A stretch of DNA of 64,000 nt from Grimontia marina (GTDB lineage Bacteria > Pseudomonadota > Gammaproteobacteria > Enterobacterales > Vibrionaceae). The position numbers were made by a program, and so were the translations under genes. Below are positions 26,137 to 34,549 of the stretch, piece after piece (position 1 is the first letter of the stretch; each line of letters starts with the position of its first letter). Under the pieces are notes generated by a model. The model worked only from the letters and a program-made list of their open reading frames with translations, did not search any database and was not told the origin of the DNA. Location: contig NZ_FIZY01000018.1 of assembly GCF_900060185.1 (NCBI RefSeq), positions 1 to 64,000 of the forward strand. The letters are read 5' to 3'.

Positions 26137-26532
26137 CTAGCGGTCAGCGGGATGGTGTACACCGTCGTTGGTGACAACATCACCCAAATCAAAGGGATTA
26201 ACCCCTTCCAAGCAACCCACATTGTAGCCATATTCTGAAGGATCTGAGCGACGCTGGTGGTGTGTGTAAATACCACACTCTGAACAAAAATAGTGTTTTG
26301 CTGTGTGGGTGTTGAACGTATACAGTTTGAGGAGCTCCTGCCCTTTGACGATGTTAATGCCATCCAATTTAACAGAAGCCACCACGGCCCCTTTTCTGCG
26401 GCAAATTGAACAGTCACAACGGCGAGGCTTTTCAATACCATTTGGCAAGAAAAGTTCTAACTCCACCCCACCACAGTGACAAGTAAGTTTATGCTTTTCT
26501 TTTATTTCTGTAGGGCCAACTTTACGAATCAT
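26137..26532 (-). CDS. GFA/CENP-V-family zinc protein
   Basis: A 131-residue protein of the glutathione-dependent formaldehyde-activating (GFA) family. Zinc-binding cysteines are in LTCHCGGVELEL, RRCDCSICRRKGA and YFCSECGIYTHHQ. The family is widely misnamed as an enzyme; binding of a glutathione adduct or another thiol is possible, but activity is unproven. The ATG at 26532 has GAGG 5 nt upstream and is preferred to one six codons earlier. It lies between the sigZ terminator and the metallophosphoesterase gene. Adjacency to a GST-like gene and SigZ suggests a thiol-stress setting. Confidence 0.85.
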   Translation of the reverse strand: MIRKVGPTEIKEKHKLTCHCGGVELELFLPNGIEKPRRCDCSICRRKGAVVASVKLDGINIVKGQELLKLYTFNTHTAKHYFCSECGIYTHHQRRSDPSEYGYNVGCLEGVNPFDLGDVVTNDGVHHPADR

Positions 26533-26599
26533 ACTCACCTCATCATCCATGGCATTAAGGTCAACTGATTTGACGCGTTTTATTCAACTGCATTGATTC

Positions 26600-26639
26600 T
26601 AAAAATAACAGAGGGTTGAGCGTTAAACGCCACTCAACT
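26600..26639 (-). terminator. Terminator of the GST-sigZ unit
   Basis: A stem with outer GTTGA/TCAAC and inner GCGTT/AACGC is followed, on the minus strand, by TTATTTTTAG. It lies just after the sigZ stop and separates sigZ from the GFA gene. Confidence 0.65.
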
Positions 26640-26665
26640 CCCAAATCAGTTATTTCTCCGAGGCG

Positions 26666-27217
26666 CTAACACTTTGAACAATTGCCATCCCGACGTTCGT
26701 ACTCCAGCAGATTGCCTTGGCTGTCCAACGAGAACTTGCAGCACTGATTGAATAAGCCCATCAAGTTCTGCCGACTTTTCTTTAACCGCGACTTTAACGT
26801 TGAATAATTAATATCGTGAGTTTCCGCGTAATCTTTCTGGCTTACGCCGTCTATCTCAATCGCCTTTAGCAATTCAGCCTCACTCTCAGACAAACCATGT
26901 AAAAATGGGAGAATACATTTGGTAAGATCTTGGACAACAGAAGGCGACTCTTCATCCAGCCAGAGTTCGTTACCGACCTCATCACTATCATTGCTGTCGA
27001 ACCTTTTTCTCCGATAGAAATCGATGATGGCATTGTTCGCTATCTGAAACAGCCAAGGCTTTAACTTACTGCGCTCATGCAATGAAGGCAGGCTGGTATA
27101 CGTCTTCACCAGTATGTCCTGCAGCAAATCCTCCGCATCGTCCGGATTGCTGACTTTGCTACGAATAAAGGCTTTAAGACTTGTCTGATACTCAGACCAA
27201 ATAGCTTCTGTTGTCAT
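26666..27217 (-). CDS. sigZ: RNA polymerase ECF sigma factor, SigZ family
   Basis: A 183-residue sigma factor. Region 2 spans LKAFIRSKVSNPDDAEDLLQD to IANNAIIDFYRRKR, and region 4 spans LPFLHGLSESEAELLKAIEI to DINYSTLKSRLKKSRQNL. The C-terminal tail CCKFSLDSQGNLLEYERRDG followed by NCSKC has four cysteines, a SigZ-family hallmark that could bind a metal or respond to oxidation. No anti-sigma gene is adjacent. The gene follows the GST-like gene by 81 bp and ends at its own terminator, so the GST-like gene and sigZ probably form one unit. The target promoter is unknown. Confidence 0.9.
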   Translation of the reverse strand: MTTEAIWSEYQTSLKAFIRSKVSNPDDAEDLLQDILVKTYTSLPSLHERSKLKPWLFQIANNAIIDFYRRKRFDSNDSDEVGNELWLDEESPSVVQDLTKCILPFLHGLSESEAELLKAIEIDGVSQKDYAETHDINYSTLKSRLKKSRQNLMGLFNQCCKFSLDSQGNLLEYERRDGNCSKC

Positions 27218-27298
27218 TGCTCACTCTTAAATAAACGGAAATTGACTGATGGAATGTCTCCCACCAGCCAAGTGTATTTCTTTTTAAAGTTAAATCGC

Positions 27299-27994
27299 TT
27301 AACCGCAGCAGCTTGACGATCCGCACTGACTAGCCGCCACATCTTTACCTTCACCAAGATAGGTGTTTTTAAGGTAGAAATCGCTGAATCGTTCAACAAA
27401 GTCCGATGATACTGACTTCACGGCATAACCTGTTTCTAAAACAGCGTGCTGCCATGCCTGCATCTTTGGCAGACCACATAGGAAGTCATATCCGGCCTTT
27501 TCTTTAATAATCGCAGCGCGATGCAAGAGCGGTAACCAAGCAACATCAACTTTGCCTAGCGTGTTTGAGTCAAAGAATCGCGTGTCACCTGTCAGTTGCT
27601 TCTCAGCTTTCTGGAAAACCAATTGTAACTTACTTGCCCTTTCATCAAAGGTCGCTTTATCTTTGCTGCTCATGGTGCCGCACTGCATCAGGTAGTGTTT
27701 GGTACCCAGATAGCTCCATGCGCGCTGCACCGCTTTATCTTCGTTACTCAACTTGTCTTGCAAAGGTCCGAATTCATCTTCGATGTATTCAACGATGGCA
27801 TCAGACTCGAACAAAGCCACACCACTATCGGTGATAAGCAAAGGAACCTGTCCATTTGGGGAGATTTCCAAAAACCAGCCAGGTTTATCCTTTAGGCTGA
27901 TATATTCAATCTCATAGGGGATTTCCTTAGCTTCCAGCAACGCAGTTACACGTTGAACGAAAGGGCAGATTTTAAAACTAACTACTTTAATCAT
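27299..27994 (-). CDS. Glutathione S-transferase-like protein with cysteine-rich C-terminal tail
   Basis: A 231-residue protein with a thioredoxin-like N-terminal domain (IKVVSFKICPFVQRVTALLE, Cys10-Pro-Phe) and a helical C-terminal domain, the GST layout. The motif CPF is that of omega/GSTO and glutaredoxin-like branches, so thiol transfer is more likely than classic conjugation. The last residues, QCGSSSCCG, add three cysteines not normal for GSTs and resemble a metal- or metalloid-binding tail. It lies directly upstream of sigZ, whose product also ends in a cysteine cluster. The stop at 27299 is 81 bp before the sigZ start. Confidence 0.85.
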   Translation of the reverse strand: MIKVVSFKICPFVQRVTALLEAKEIPYEIEYISLKDKPGWFLEISPNGQVPLLITDSGVALFESDAIVEYIEDEFGPLQDKLSNEDKAVQRAWSYLGTKHYLMQCGTMSSKDKATFDERASKLQLVFQKAEKQLTGDTRFFDSNTLGKVDVAWLPLLHRAAIIKEKAGYDFLCGLPKMQAWQHAVLETGYAVKSVSSDFVERFSDFYLKNTYLGEGKDVAASQCGSSSCCG

Positions 27995-28181
27995 CAGAAT
28001 GCTTCTTCTATTAGGGACTTTACCTATAAGACGAAGCTGAAAAGAAAAAGACGAAGATTTCGCAAAACTTTTTTAAAGTCTCTATTTGTTATCAGATTAA
28101 AGAAGTGACTTCGTTACTCTCTTTTAACAAACTTTGCTAAAATGCTCTTATTATAAAACCCAAATATATAAATGGAGTTTC

Positions 28182-28373
28182 ATGTCTCAAGCCTTGCCTA
28201 AAAATCGCACTGAATGGCTGATTTTCTTTCGTCGTGCAAAATCTATCGACACATTGGATTTGATGCTGGATGGTGCGTTAAAAAAACTAAAAACGCCTGC
28301 AGAACAGGCTGATGCAATCCTTGGCCACGAGGCCAGACTGGATGAACTAGAAGGGATTCGTAAAGCGATTTAA
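28182..28373 (+). CDS. Small Hha/YmoA-like protein
   Basis: A 63-residue protein. Its core TEWLIFFRRAKSIDTLDLML lines up with Hha ([20 protein letters not shown]), and GHEARLDELEGI with the ADHRLAEL helix. Hha proteins have no DNA-binding domain of their own and act by joining H-NS on silenced genes. This one is somewhat shorter than the usual 70 residues at the C-terminus. The ATG at 28182 follows a TGGAG site; a longer frame from 28134 has none. The family match was made by eye and needs a profile search. Confidence 0.6.
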   Translation: MSQALPKNRTEWLIFFRRAKSIDTLDLMLDGALKKLKTPAEQADAILGHEARLDELEGIRKAI

Positions 28374-28378
28374 GAAAG

Positions 28379-28409
28379 AAGGCACAATGGTTTTCATTAT
28401 GCCTTTTAA
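28379..28409. terminator. Terminator between Hha-like and LEA-like genes
   Basis: Imperfect stem AAGGCACAATG/CATTATGCCTT followed by TTTTAAT on the plus strand, between convergent genes. Confidence 0.7.
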
Positions 28410-28414
28410 TGTGT

Positions 28415-28807
28415 TTAGGCTGATTGATTAAATTTTTCAGACTCTTCTGGCTCTAAAGGTTTGACTGGCGCAGGTTCAGTTTGTTCAGGTTCAAGCATTT
28501 CTTCGGCTTTCTTTTCTGCTTCCTCGACCAGTTCGCTGCCTTTCTCTTTGCCTTTATTCCACAGCTCAGAGCTTTTTTCTTTCGCGCTGTCCCAGAGGTC
28601 ACTGCTTCCTTCTTCAGCACCGTTCAGTAATTCTTCGCTTTTTTCCTTGGTGGCGTCCCAAGCGCTTTTACCTGCTTCTTTGGCTGAGCCCCAAGCTTCA
28701 CTTGCCGATTCTTTTGCTTTATCCCAGCTGCTTTCTTCTTCCGCACTTGCCGCGAAAGGCAATACAAGCAATAACGACAGCACCAGCGTTTTTAATGGAT
28801 TCATCAT
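28415..28807 (-). CDS. Secreted LEA/apolipoprotein-like repeat protein
   Basis: A 130-residue protein with a signal peptide (LVLSLLLVLPFAASAEE) and then seven or so degenerate 11-residue repeats of the type WDxAKEKSSEL, for example WDKAKESASEA, WGSAKEAGKSA, WDATKEKSEEL, LWDSAKEKSSE. This gives a long amphipathic helix rich in Lys and Glu, as in late-embryogenesis-abundant proteins. The C-terminus is proline and glutamate rich. Export is predicted, so it should sit in the periplasm, where a stress-protective or membrane-binding role is plausible. AAGGGAG lies just upstream. No enzyme motif exists; the function is inference. Confidence 0.75.
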   Translation of the reverse strand: MMNPLKTLVLSLLLVLPFAASAEEESSWDKAKESASEAWGSAKEAGKSAWDATKEKSEELLNGAEEGSSDLWDSAKEKSSELWNKGKEKGSELVEEAEKKAEEMLEPEQTEPAPVKPLEPEESEKFNQSA

Positions 28808-28935
28808 GATCTCCCTTGATGATTGCTTAGCATTTCAGTCTATACCCGCTGCTAAGCCAGTATATTAAAGACAACCTGAATCGAGTTACAAGTCACCCTA
28901 ACAAATATATAAAACAGTGTTCAATATTTAGAGAA

Positions 28936-28969
28936 AGAAAAACCGCCTTTAAATGTGCGTAAAGGCGGT
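28936..28969 (-). terminator. Terminator of the tct/citryl-CoA lyase operon
   Basis: Ten-base-pair stem ACCGCCTTTA/TAAAGGCGGT with an 8-nt loop, followed on the minus strand by TTTTC; it lies 68 bp after the last gene of the operon. Confidence 0.85.
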
Positions 28970-29037
28970 GAAGGTTTGACAAGGAGAATGTCAAATTATC
29001 AGGTTCAGTTGACACTAGGGTCTGGAGATCACAAGGG

Positions 29038-29883
29038 TTAGTCTTTATTTTTCATGTCCCGTTTGGGGTGGCCATCATATGTCCAGAGAAGATCACGTGG
29101 GATCGGGCCTTTGTTGCGGCCACCTTGCTGAGTTTGTTCCCAGGCATGTGCCAAAATTCCTACTGATCGGGAAAGACAAAATAACCCTCTGGCCAACTCG
29201 GCGGGTATACCTAATTCGCCATAGATAACCGCTGTCGCACCATCTATGTTCATTGGTATCGCTTTGCCTTTTTCTTTCAGAAGTTGTTTTTCCACCTGTA
29301 AAGCGATGGAATGAAAACGCCCTTCAACGATGCCATCAGCTTTAGCTTCAGCAACCAGTTCCATCAACCTCGGCGCTCTGGGGTCGACAGGATGGAAACG
29401 ATGCCCAAAACCGGGAATGAACTTGCCATGCAATTCACGTTGTTTTGCCAAACCTTCGATCACAGCTTCTTCTATCGACAAACTTTTAGACACAGCAATT
29501 TCATTCACCATCTGGTAGAAGGTCACAGCCTGTTCTCCCGCTCCGCCATGAACATCACCCAGTACATTTACCGCAGATGCCATTGCATTATTCAGCCCAA
29601 CACCACAGGTTGAAGCCATGCGGGCAATAGCGATACTTGGCGCTTGAGGTCCATGATCTACCGCTGACATCAAGGCTGCATCCAACAACTTGGCCTTTTC
29701 CGGTGAAGGTAGTTCACCTTGCGTCATCAACCAGATCATTTGTGTGAAGCTGACGTTACCAATCAAGGATTCAATCGGATAACCGTAGTAGCTGATTTCA
29801 CCCGGTTTCATGTCAATGATGTCTGTTCGCCACCAGTCTGCCACTGCTTTCTCTGGCCCGGATTCAGGGCGTCGAATACTCAT
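29038..29883 (-). CDS. Citrate-synthase-fold protein, probable citryl-CoA lyase
   Basis: A 281-residue short member of the citrate synthase superfamily, which is normally 370-430 residues. The three catalytic residues are present: His112 in GDVHGGA, His161 in PGFGHRFHPVDPRA, and Asp213 in NIDGATAV. Short members of this type cleave citryl-CoA or similar acyl-CoA to acetyl-CoA and an oxo acid. The gene overlaps the CoA-transferase gene by 4 nt and closes an operon for tricarboxylate uptake, so a route of uptake, activation by CoA transfer and cleavage fits. A different substrate such as citramalyl-CoA is possible. Confidence 0.8.
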   Translation of the reverse strand: MSIRRPESGPEKAVADWWRTDIIDMKPGEISYYGYPIESLIGNVSFTQMIWLMTQGELPSPEKAKLLDAALMSAVDHGPQAPSIAIARMASTCGVGLNNAMASAVNVLGDVHGGAGEQAVTFYQMVNEIAVSKSLSIEEAVIEGLAKQRELHGKFIPGFGHRFHPVDPRAPRLMELVAEAKADGIVEGRFHSIALQVEKQLLKEKGKAIPMNIDGATAVIYGELGIPAELARGLFCLSRSVGILAHAWEQTQQGGRNKGPIPRDLLWTYDGHPKRDMKNKD

Positions 29884-31082
29884 ACCACGCCCTTCTCTTT
29901 CAGTTGTTCAATATCACTCGCTTTATAACCAAGCTCAGAAAGGATCATATCGCTGTGTTCACTCAAAACAGGTGGTGGCATATCGACTTCGGGTCGCTTT
30001 CCATCAACAAGGAAACCTGGGCGAGCGATATGGACATCGCCTTTTGTTCCTTCAACATCCTCAAATACTGCTTCAAATTCGCGTAACTTCACTTGCGGAA
30101 GATCCAGCGCTTCCGGCACCGTCATCACCCGACCTGCAGGCACTCCCAATTTGTTCAGGGTATCTTCCCAAAACTCGGCGGGATACGCCGAAAACGCAGC
30201 TTCTAGAATCTCGGTGAGTGCCGCACGGTTCTGCAACCTAGCCTGACGTTCGGAGAATCTCGGGTCAATTTTAAGTTCGGGTTGATTGATCGCATCGCAG
30301 ACAGACTCAAACTGCTCCTGTTTGTTGGCCGCGATGTTGATAAGGCCCGTGGCAGTTTTAAATGCACCTGAAGGACTGGCGGTAAAATTGTCGTTCCCTA
30401 TAGGTTTGGGGTCTTTGTTGGCAACTAAGTAATTCGAAACCACCCAGCCCATGGTCGCCATGGTCGATTCCAGCATGGAGACATCAATGAAACAGCCTTC
30501 GCCACTTTGTGCACGTCCTGCCAAGGCAGAAGAAATCGCAAAAGCAGCGGTCAGGCCGCCAATGGTGTCTGCAATCGGGTAACCGACTCGGTAAGGTGCA
30601 TTTTCCGGCGCGCCGGTAATCGACATCACACCTGACATTCCCTGTATGATTTGGTCATAAGCGGGAAGGTGCTTCATGGGACCTTCAGCACCGTAGCCTG
30701 ATATTGCACAGTAGATAAGGTTTGGGTTGACAGCTTTCAGCACTTCATAATCCAACCCCAAGCGTTTCATCACTCCGGGGCGAAAGTTTTCCACCAACAC
30801 ATCTGCGGTTTCTACCAGCGATTTCAAAATCGCTTTTCCTTCAGGGTCTTTGAGGTTAAGCGTAATGGAGCGTTTTCCCGTATTTTGCGCCAGAAACGAC
30901 ACACCCATTTTCTTGGCATTGAGGTCAGGATCTGCACCCAATTGTCGGGCGAGATCCCCACTCCCGGGGACCTCGACCTTGATAACATCTGCGCCCATAT
31001 GTGCCAACTGGTGACAGGCAAAAGGGCCTGCCAACACGTTGGTCAAATCAAGCACACGGAAGCTGGATAAGGTTGTACTCAT
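29880..31082 (-). CDS. Class III (CaiB/BaiF-type) CoA-transferase
   Basis: A 400-residue CoA-transferase. Family landmarks are RVLDLTNVLAGPFACHQLAH, VIKVEVPGSGD, NLNLKDPEGK-type strand residues, VENFRPGVMKRLGLDY, and the CFIDVSMLEST segment in the region of the catalytic Asp/Glu. These proteins move CoA from an acyl-CoA donor to an organic acid through a knotted dimer. In this operon the acceptor would be the tricarboxylate brought in by TctCBA, and the product would feed the citryl-CoA-lyase-like enzyme; this is inference from context. AAGGAA precedes the ATG. Confidence 0.87.
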   Translation of the reverse strand: MSTTLSSFRVLDLTNVLAGPFACHQLAHMGADVIKVEVPGSGDLARQLGADPDLNAKKMGVSFLAQNTGKRSITLNLKDPEGKAILKSLVETADVLVENFRPGVMKRLGLDYEVLKAVNPNLIYCAISGYGAEGPMKHLPAYDQIIQGMSGVMSITGAPENAPYRVGYPIADTIGGLTAAFAISSALAGRAQSGEGCFIDVSMLESTMATMGWVVSNYLVANKDPKPIGNDNFTASPSGAFKTATGLINIAANKQEQFESVCDAINQPELKIDPRFSERQARLQNRAALTEILEAAFSAYPAEFWEDTLNKLGVPAGRVMTVPEALDLPQVKLREFEAVFEDVEGTKGDVHIARPGFLVDGKRPEVDMPPPVLSEHSDMILSELGYKASDIEQLKEKGVV

Positions 31083-31093
31083 TTGCTTGTTCC

Positions 31094-32647
31094 TTATCCG
31101 TCACCACGATCAACCTGCACATTCGGGCGTTGGTTTTTCGACGCGCCTATCCCTGCCTTTTCCAGACCTGTGCGGATCACTGGGAGTAGCAGCACAAATA
31201 CTGAAATACACATGATGGTGAGTGTCAGCGGACGTTCCCATAAGAAGCTCAAGCTGCCATCAGAGATGATCAGTGAGCGACTAAGGTTGTTTTCCATGAT
31301 GCCGCCCAGAATAAAGCCGAGAAGCATCGGTGCCATTGGGAAGTCCAAAAGACGCAGGAATATCGCCGCAATAGTGATGATAACCATCATATTGATATCG
31401 AAGGTGTTAAAGCTGACCAGATACACACCTGTGATCGAGAAGAACAGAATGAGTGGGATCAGTATTGGCCTTGGGATCACCAACAAACGTGAGATATATG
31501 GGATCAGCGGCAAATTCAGGATAAGCAGTACAATGTTGCCAAAGTACATCGAGATGATAACCGACCAGAACACGTCTGGATTATCGACGAACAGACGCGG
31601 TCCTGGCTGGATGCCGTAAGCAATCAAAGCGCCGAGCATGATTGCCGTGGTACCTGAACCCGGAATACCCAAGGTAAGCAGCGGAACAAATGAACCCGTC
31701 GATGCAGCATTGTTTGCTGACTCTGGTGCTGCAAGGCCTCGCAATGCCCCTTTACCAAACTTCTCTTTCAGGCGTTTCGGTGCAAGGTTACGCTCCAGAC
31801 CATAGGAGAGGAACGAAGCGATAGTCGCTCCAGCACCCGGAAGCACACCAACGATGAAGCCGAAAATAGAAGAACGGGCAACCGTTGGCGCTACCTCTTT
31901 CACTTCTTCTTTTGACAGCTTCATGCTGCCTAGCGCAGCCATATCCATGTCAGGCTCTTCTTCTTTATGCTGTCCTTTCAGCACCGTCATCACCACTTCC
32001 GCTAGCGCAAAAGTCGCCATTGCCAAAAGTAAGAAGCTAATACCATCAATCAAGTCGATATTGTTGAACGTAAAGCGCGGCGCACCGGTGATAACGTCGG
32101 TACCCACGGTCGCAATCATCAGACCGAATACCGTCATTGCCATCGCTTTTAACACCTGACCTTTACCGGCAAACGCAGCGACTGCAGTCAAACCAAGGAT
32201 CATCAACGCAAAATAGTCTGCTGACTGGAAACTCAAAGAGACTTTTGCAAGTGCCGGTGCTGCAAACAGCAGAATAATTGCACCAATCGTACCGCCAGTG
32301 AACGATGAGTACGCAGCCAATGCCAACGCTTTACCAGCCTGTCGCTGTTGAGCAAGTGGGTATCCGTCAAAAGCAGTAACAACGGTACTTGCACAACCTG
32401 GTGCGTTAATCAGAATTGAAGATGTAGAGCCGCCAAACACGGCACCGTAATAAACGCCAGCCATCAAGATGATGCCAGACGCAGGGTCCAGACCATAAGT
32501 GATCGGGATCATGAGTGCGACTGCAGAAATGGGCCCAAGACCCGGCAGCATGCCGATGAAGGTACCGGCAAAACAGCCTACAACAACCATCATAATGTTA
32601 AAAGGCATAGTTGCGGTGCTTAAGCCCGTCGCGATTCCTTCCCACAT
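31094..32647 (-). CDS. tctA: Tripartite tricarboxylate transporter, large membrane subunit TctA
   Basis: A 517-residue TctA with about a dozen membrane segments. It holds the family motifs PGLGPISAVALMIPITYGLDP near residue 35 and PGAGATIASFLSYGLERN near residue 270, the two inverted repeats that form the transport path. It starts 4 nt after the TctB stop with a GGAGG site. It works with the periplasmic receptor TctC, using an ion gradient for uptake of citrate or a related acid. Confidence 0.95.
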   Translation of the reverse strand: MWEGIATGLSTATMPFNIMMVVVGCFAGTFIGMLPGLGPISAVALMIPITYGLDPASGIILMAGVYYGAVFGGSTSSILINAPGCASTVVTAFDGYPLAQQRQAGKALALAAYSSFTGGTIGAIILLFAAPALAKVSLSFQSADYFALMILGLTAVAAFAGKGQVLKAMAMTVFGLMIATVGTDVITGAPRFTFNNIDLIDGISFLLLAMATFALAEVVMTVLKGQHKEEEPDMDMAALGSMKLSKEEVKEVAPTVARSSIFGFIVGVLPGAGATIASFLSYGLERNLAPKRLKEKFGKGALRGLAAPESANNAASTGSFVPLLTLGIPGSGTTAIMLGALIAYGIQPGPRLFVDNPDVFWSVIISMYFGNIVLLILNLPLIPYISRLLVIPRPILIPLILFFSITGVYLVSFNTFDINMMVIITIAAIFLRLLDFPMAPMLLGFILGGIMENNLSRSLIISDGSLSFLWERPLTLTIMCISVFVLLLPVIRTGLEKAGIGASKNQRPNVQVDRGDG

Positions 32648-32651
32648 AGCC

Positions 32652-33125
32652 TTAACCTCCGAACAACTGGGTAAACGCGCGTCCCGGCGCGAGATAGATG
32701 TCTAGCAGCTTTGCCAGTACAAACCAGATACCCACAGCAAACGGTACAGACGCGATGAACAAAGTTCTAGGACGACGCTCACCAAGAATCCAGTAACCGA
32801 CAACCAGAAAGAAAATGGTAGAAAGCAGGAAGCCGACCCACTCAAGCGCAAAAGCGAACGCAACAATCAGCGCCAGCAGTTTCGCCACCAACAGGAAATC
32901 CAGACCCGCGAGAGACAACTTCGCCCCAGCGTCGCTGCGGCCTGTGACCAGCATAAGCACGCCCAAAATGACACCCATGGAAGATAAGGCAATAGGCAAA
33001 GTCTGAGCGTGGAAAGGTTCGTATTCGTCACCGGGCAGCATAGGAATTTGACGAGCGTAGTAGCCGTATGCCACTGAAAGAAAGAGAAATATGAGACCAC
33101 CGATATGGTCTTTAGTGACAACCAT
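32652..33125 (-). CDS. tctB: Tripartite tricarboxylate transporter, small membrane subunit TctB
   Basis: A 157-residue protein with four membrane segments (GGLIFLFLSVAYGYYARQIP; LPIALSSMGVILGVLMLV; FLLVAKLLALIVAFAFALEW; LFIASVPFAVGIWFVL), as expected of TctB. The ATG at 33125 has AAGGAG 6 nt upstream and is preferred over one seven codons earlier. It lies between TctC and TctA in the standard order and is needed for a complete tripartite carrier. Confidence 0.92.
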   Translation of the reverse strand: MVVTKDHIGGLIFLFLSVAYGYYARQIPMLPGDEYEPFHAQTLPIALSSMGVILGVLMLVTGRSDAGAKLSLAGLDFLLVAKLLALIVAFAFALEWVGFLLSTIFFLVVGYWILGERRPRTLFIASVPFAVGIWFVLAKLLDIYLAPGRAFTQLFGG

Positions 33126-33223
33126 GTGACACTCCTTGAACTGCAAAATAAGACGGCAGTATCCGCCTTGAAAAGCGATAAGGCCTTATCCATAGGCCTA
33201 AGGGTCATTTGACCAATTGAATC

Positions 33224-33245
33224 AGGGCTCGGGGAACCGAGCCCT
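33224..33245 (-). terminator. Intra-operon hairpin between tctC and tctB
   Basis: Perfect 9-bp stem AGGGCTCGG/CCGAGCCCT with a GGAA/TTCC loop, 13 nt after the tctC stop and without a T-run on the minus strand. It probably protects or attenuates the message so that TctC is made in excess. Confidence 0.6.
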
Positions 33246-33257
33246 TTTCGTAGAGAC

Positions 33258-34241
33258 TTAGCGCAGGAAGCCAAGCTCTTTCATCAGTGCACCAACTTCT
33301 TGCTCCTGACCTTCAAGGAAAGTCACGAACTCAGCACGAGGCTTGAAGATTTCGATCCAACCGTTGCGGTCACGAACTTCAGCCCATTCGTCTGTTGAAT
33401 ACATTTTTTCCAGTACTGCGGCGTATTCATCAGCTTGTGCATCAGACAAACCCGGTGCTGCAAAGAAACCACGCCAGTTAGTGAATTCTGCATCAACGCC
33501 AAGTTCTTTCAGGGTTGGCACATCCGCAGCTGCTGAAGAGCGCTCTGGGCCTGTCATTGCTAGAATGCGAACTTCACCCGCATCTTTGAGTGCCAGTGCT
33601 TCTGAGAAACCGGTAGACAGCAGTTGTGCTTCACCTGACAGGATGCCTGCCATTGCTTTACCACCTGCATCGTAAGCGACGTATTTCAGTTTCTTCGGAT
33701 CGCCACCGGCTGCTTTGAATGCTTGAGCAGCAACCAAGTGGTCCATGCTGCCTCGCGCAGAACCACCTGCGATCGCAATAGAACGTGGGTTTTCTTTGTA
33801 GTCTGCCAAAACGTCTGCGAAGGTTTTGTATTCGGAACTGGTTGGCACCACAAAAGCGGCATAATCACCAATCGTTGCCGCGATCGGCGTCAGGTCACGA
33901 AAAGACTGAGGGAAAACTTTGGAAAGTGAGCGAATAACGATCGGGGTTGAATTCACCATCAGTGTGTTGTCGGCTTGATCAGCAGTTTCAATCAAGTGCG
34001 CAATCGCTTTACCACCGCCACCACCGGACAGGTTTTCATAAGAAACAGTCTCAACCAGACCTGCTTTAGACAGTGCTTCACCGGTACCACGTGCAGTACC
34101 ATCCCAGCCACCACCTGCACCACCAGGGATTAGGAAGTGAATTTCATCTACGGCAGCGTTAGCCAGTCCCGCACTCAGTGCAGATGTGAGCGCCAAAGCT
34201 GCAACGATAGAACGTTTTTTGGCGAACAGTTTAGAAATCAT
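33258..34241 (-). CDS. tctC: Periplasmic tricarboxylate-binding protein TctC (Bug family)
   Basis: A 327-residue Bug-family receptor with a clear signal peptide (ALALTSALSAGLANA). The family loop that binds carboxylate is IHFLIPGGAGGGWDGTARG near residue 35 and the second is AGGSARGSMDHL near residue 160. It is the first gene of the operon and the most highly expressed partner by expectation, since a hairpin follows it. The A/T-rich divergent promoter region upstream is shared with the two-component genes. Exact ligand unknown; a tri- or dicarboxylate is likely. Confidence 0.93.
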   Translation of the reverse strand: MISKLFAKKRSIVAALALTSALSAGLANAAVDEIHFLIPGGAGGGWDGTARGTGEALSKAGLVETVSYENLSGGGGGKAIAHLIETADQADNTLMVNSTPIVIRSLSKVFPQSFRDLTPIAATIGDYAAFVVPTSSEYKTFADVLADYKENPRSIAIAGGSARGSMDHLVAAQAFKAAGGDPKKLKYVAYDAGGKAMAGILSGEAQLLSTGFSEALALKDAGEVRILAMTGPERSSAAADVPTLKELGVDAEFTNWRGFFAAPGLSDAQADEYAAVLEKMYSTDEWAEVRDRNGWIEIFKPRAEFVTFLEGQEQEVGALMKELGFLR

Positions 34242-34549
34242 AGGTTTTTCCTCGTGTCGTTCCGTCCTTTGGACGAGTTAGATTTTTGCCGAAACTCCGC
34301 TCAGAATGGCGTTTAAAGCGCAATGCGCCGTTTCGGGATCTTTGCCCTACTCTTTCAACCTATTTGCCAGCCCAAAATCTGAAAAGCTTCTGGTTTTAAT
34401 GTTTTTTTAAACTTTAAAAAACATTTTGTTCATATTGTTCACTTGCGTGATAAAGAACAAAGAATCATTATTTCAAGTAGATAGATAATAGCGACTATGT
34501 TTAGGCCTCTTTCTCACCCTATTTAGTAAACAAAAGGTTTATTCTCTGG
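34242..34549. promoter_or_regulatory. Divergent control region between tctC and the sensor kinase
   Basis: This 308-bp gap separates divergent transcripts. It contains a 10-bp inverted repeat, AATGTTTTTT (34398-34407) and AAAAAACATT (34416-34425), with an 8-bp centre. Its A/T-rich character is like that reported for CitB/DcuR-type sites. Binding by the response regulator at 36465 is inference. Confidence 0.5.

Noticed and set aside
26121-26441. N-terminal extension of the metallophosphoesterase frame
   Set aside because: The extra 107 codons lie within the GFA gene in another frame and read as nonsense; the family start is MRLALLSDIHSN.
28461-28868. Plus-strand 135-codon frame opposite the LEA-like gene
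   Set aside because: Serine/leucine-rich shadow of the Lys/Glu repeats; the minus frame has a signal peptide and ribosome site.
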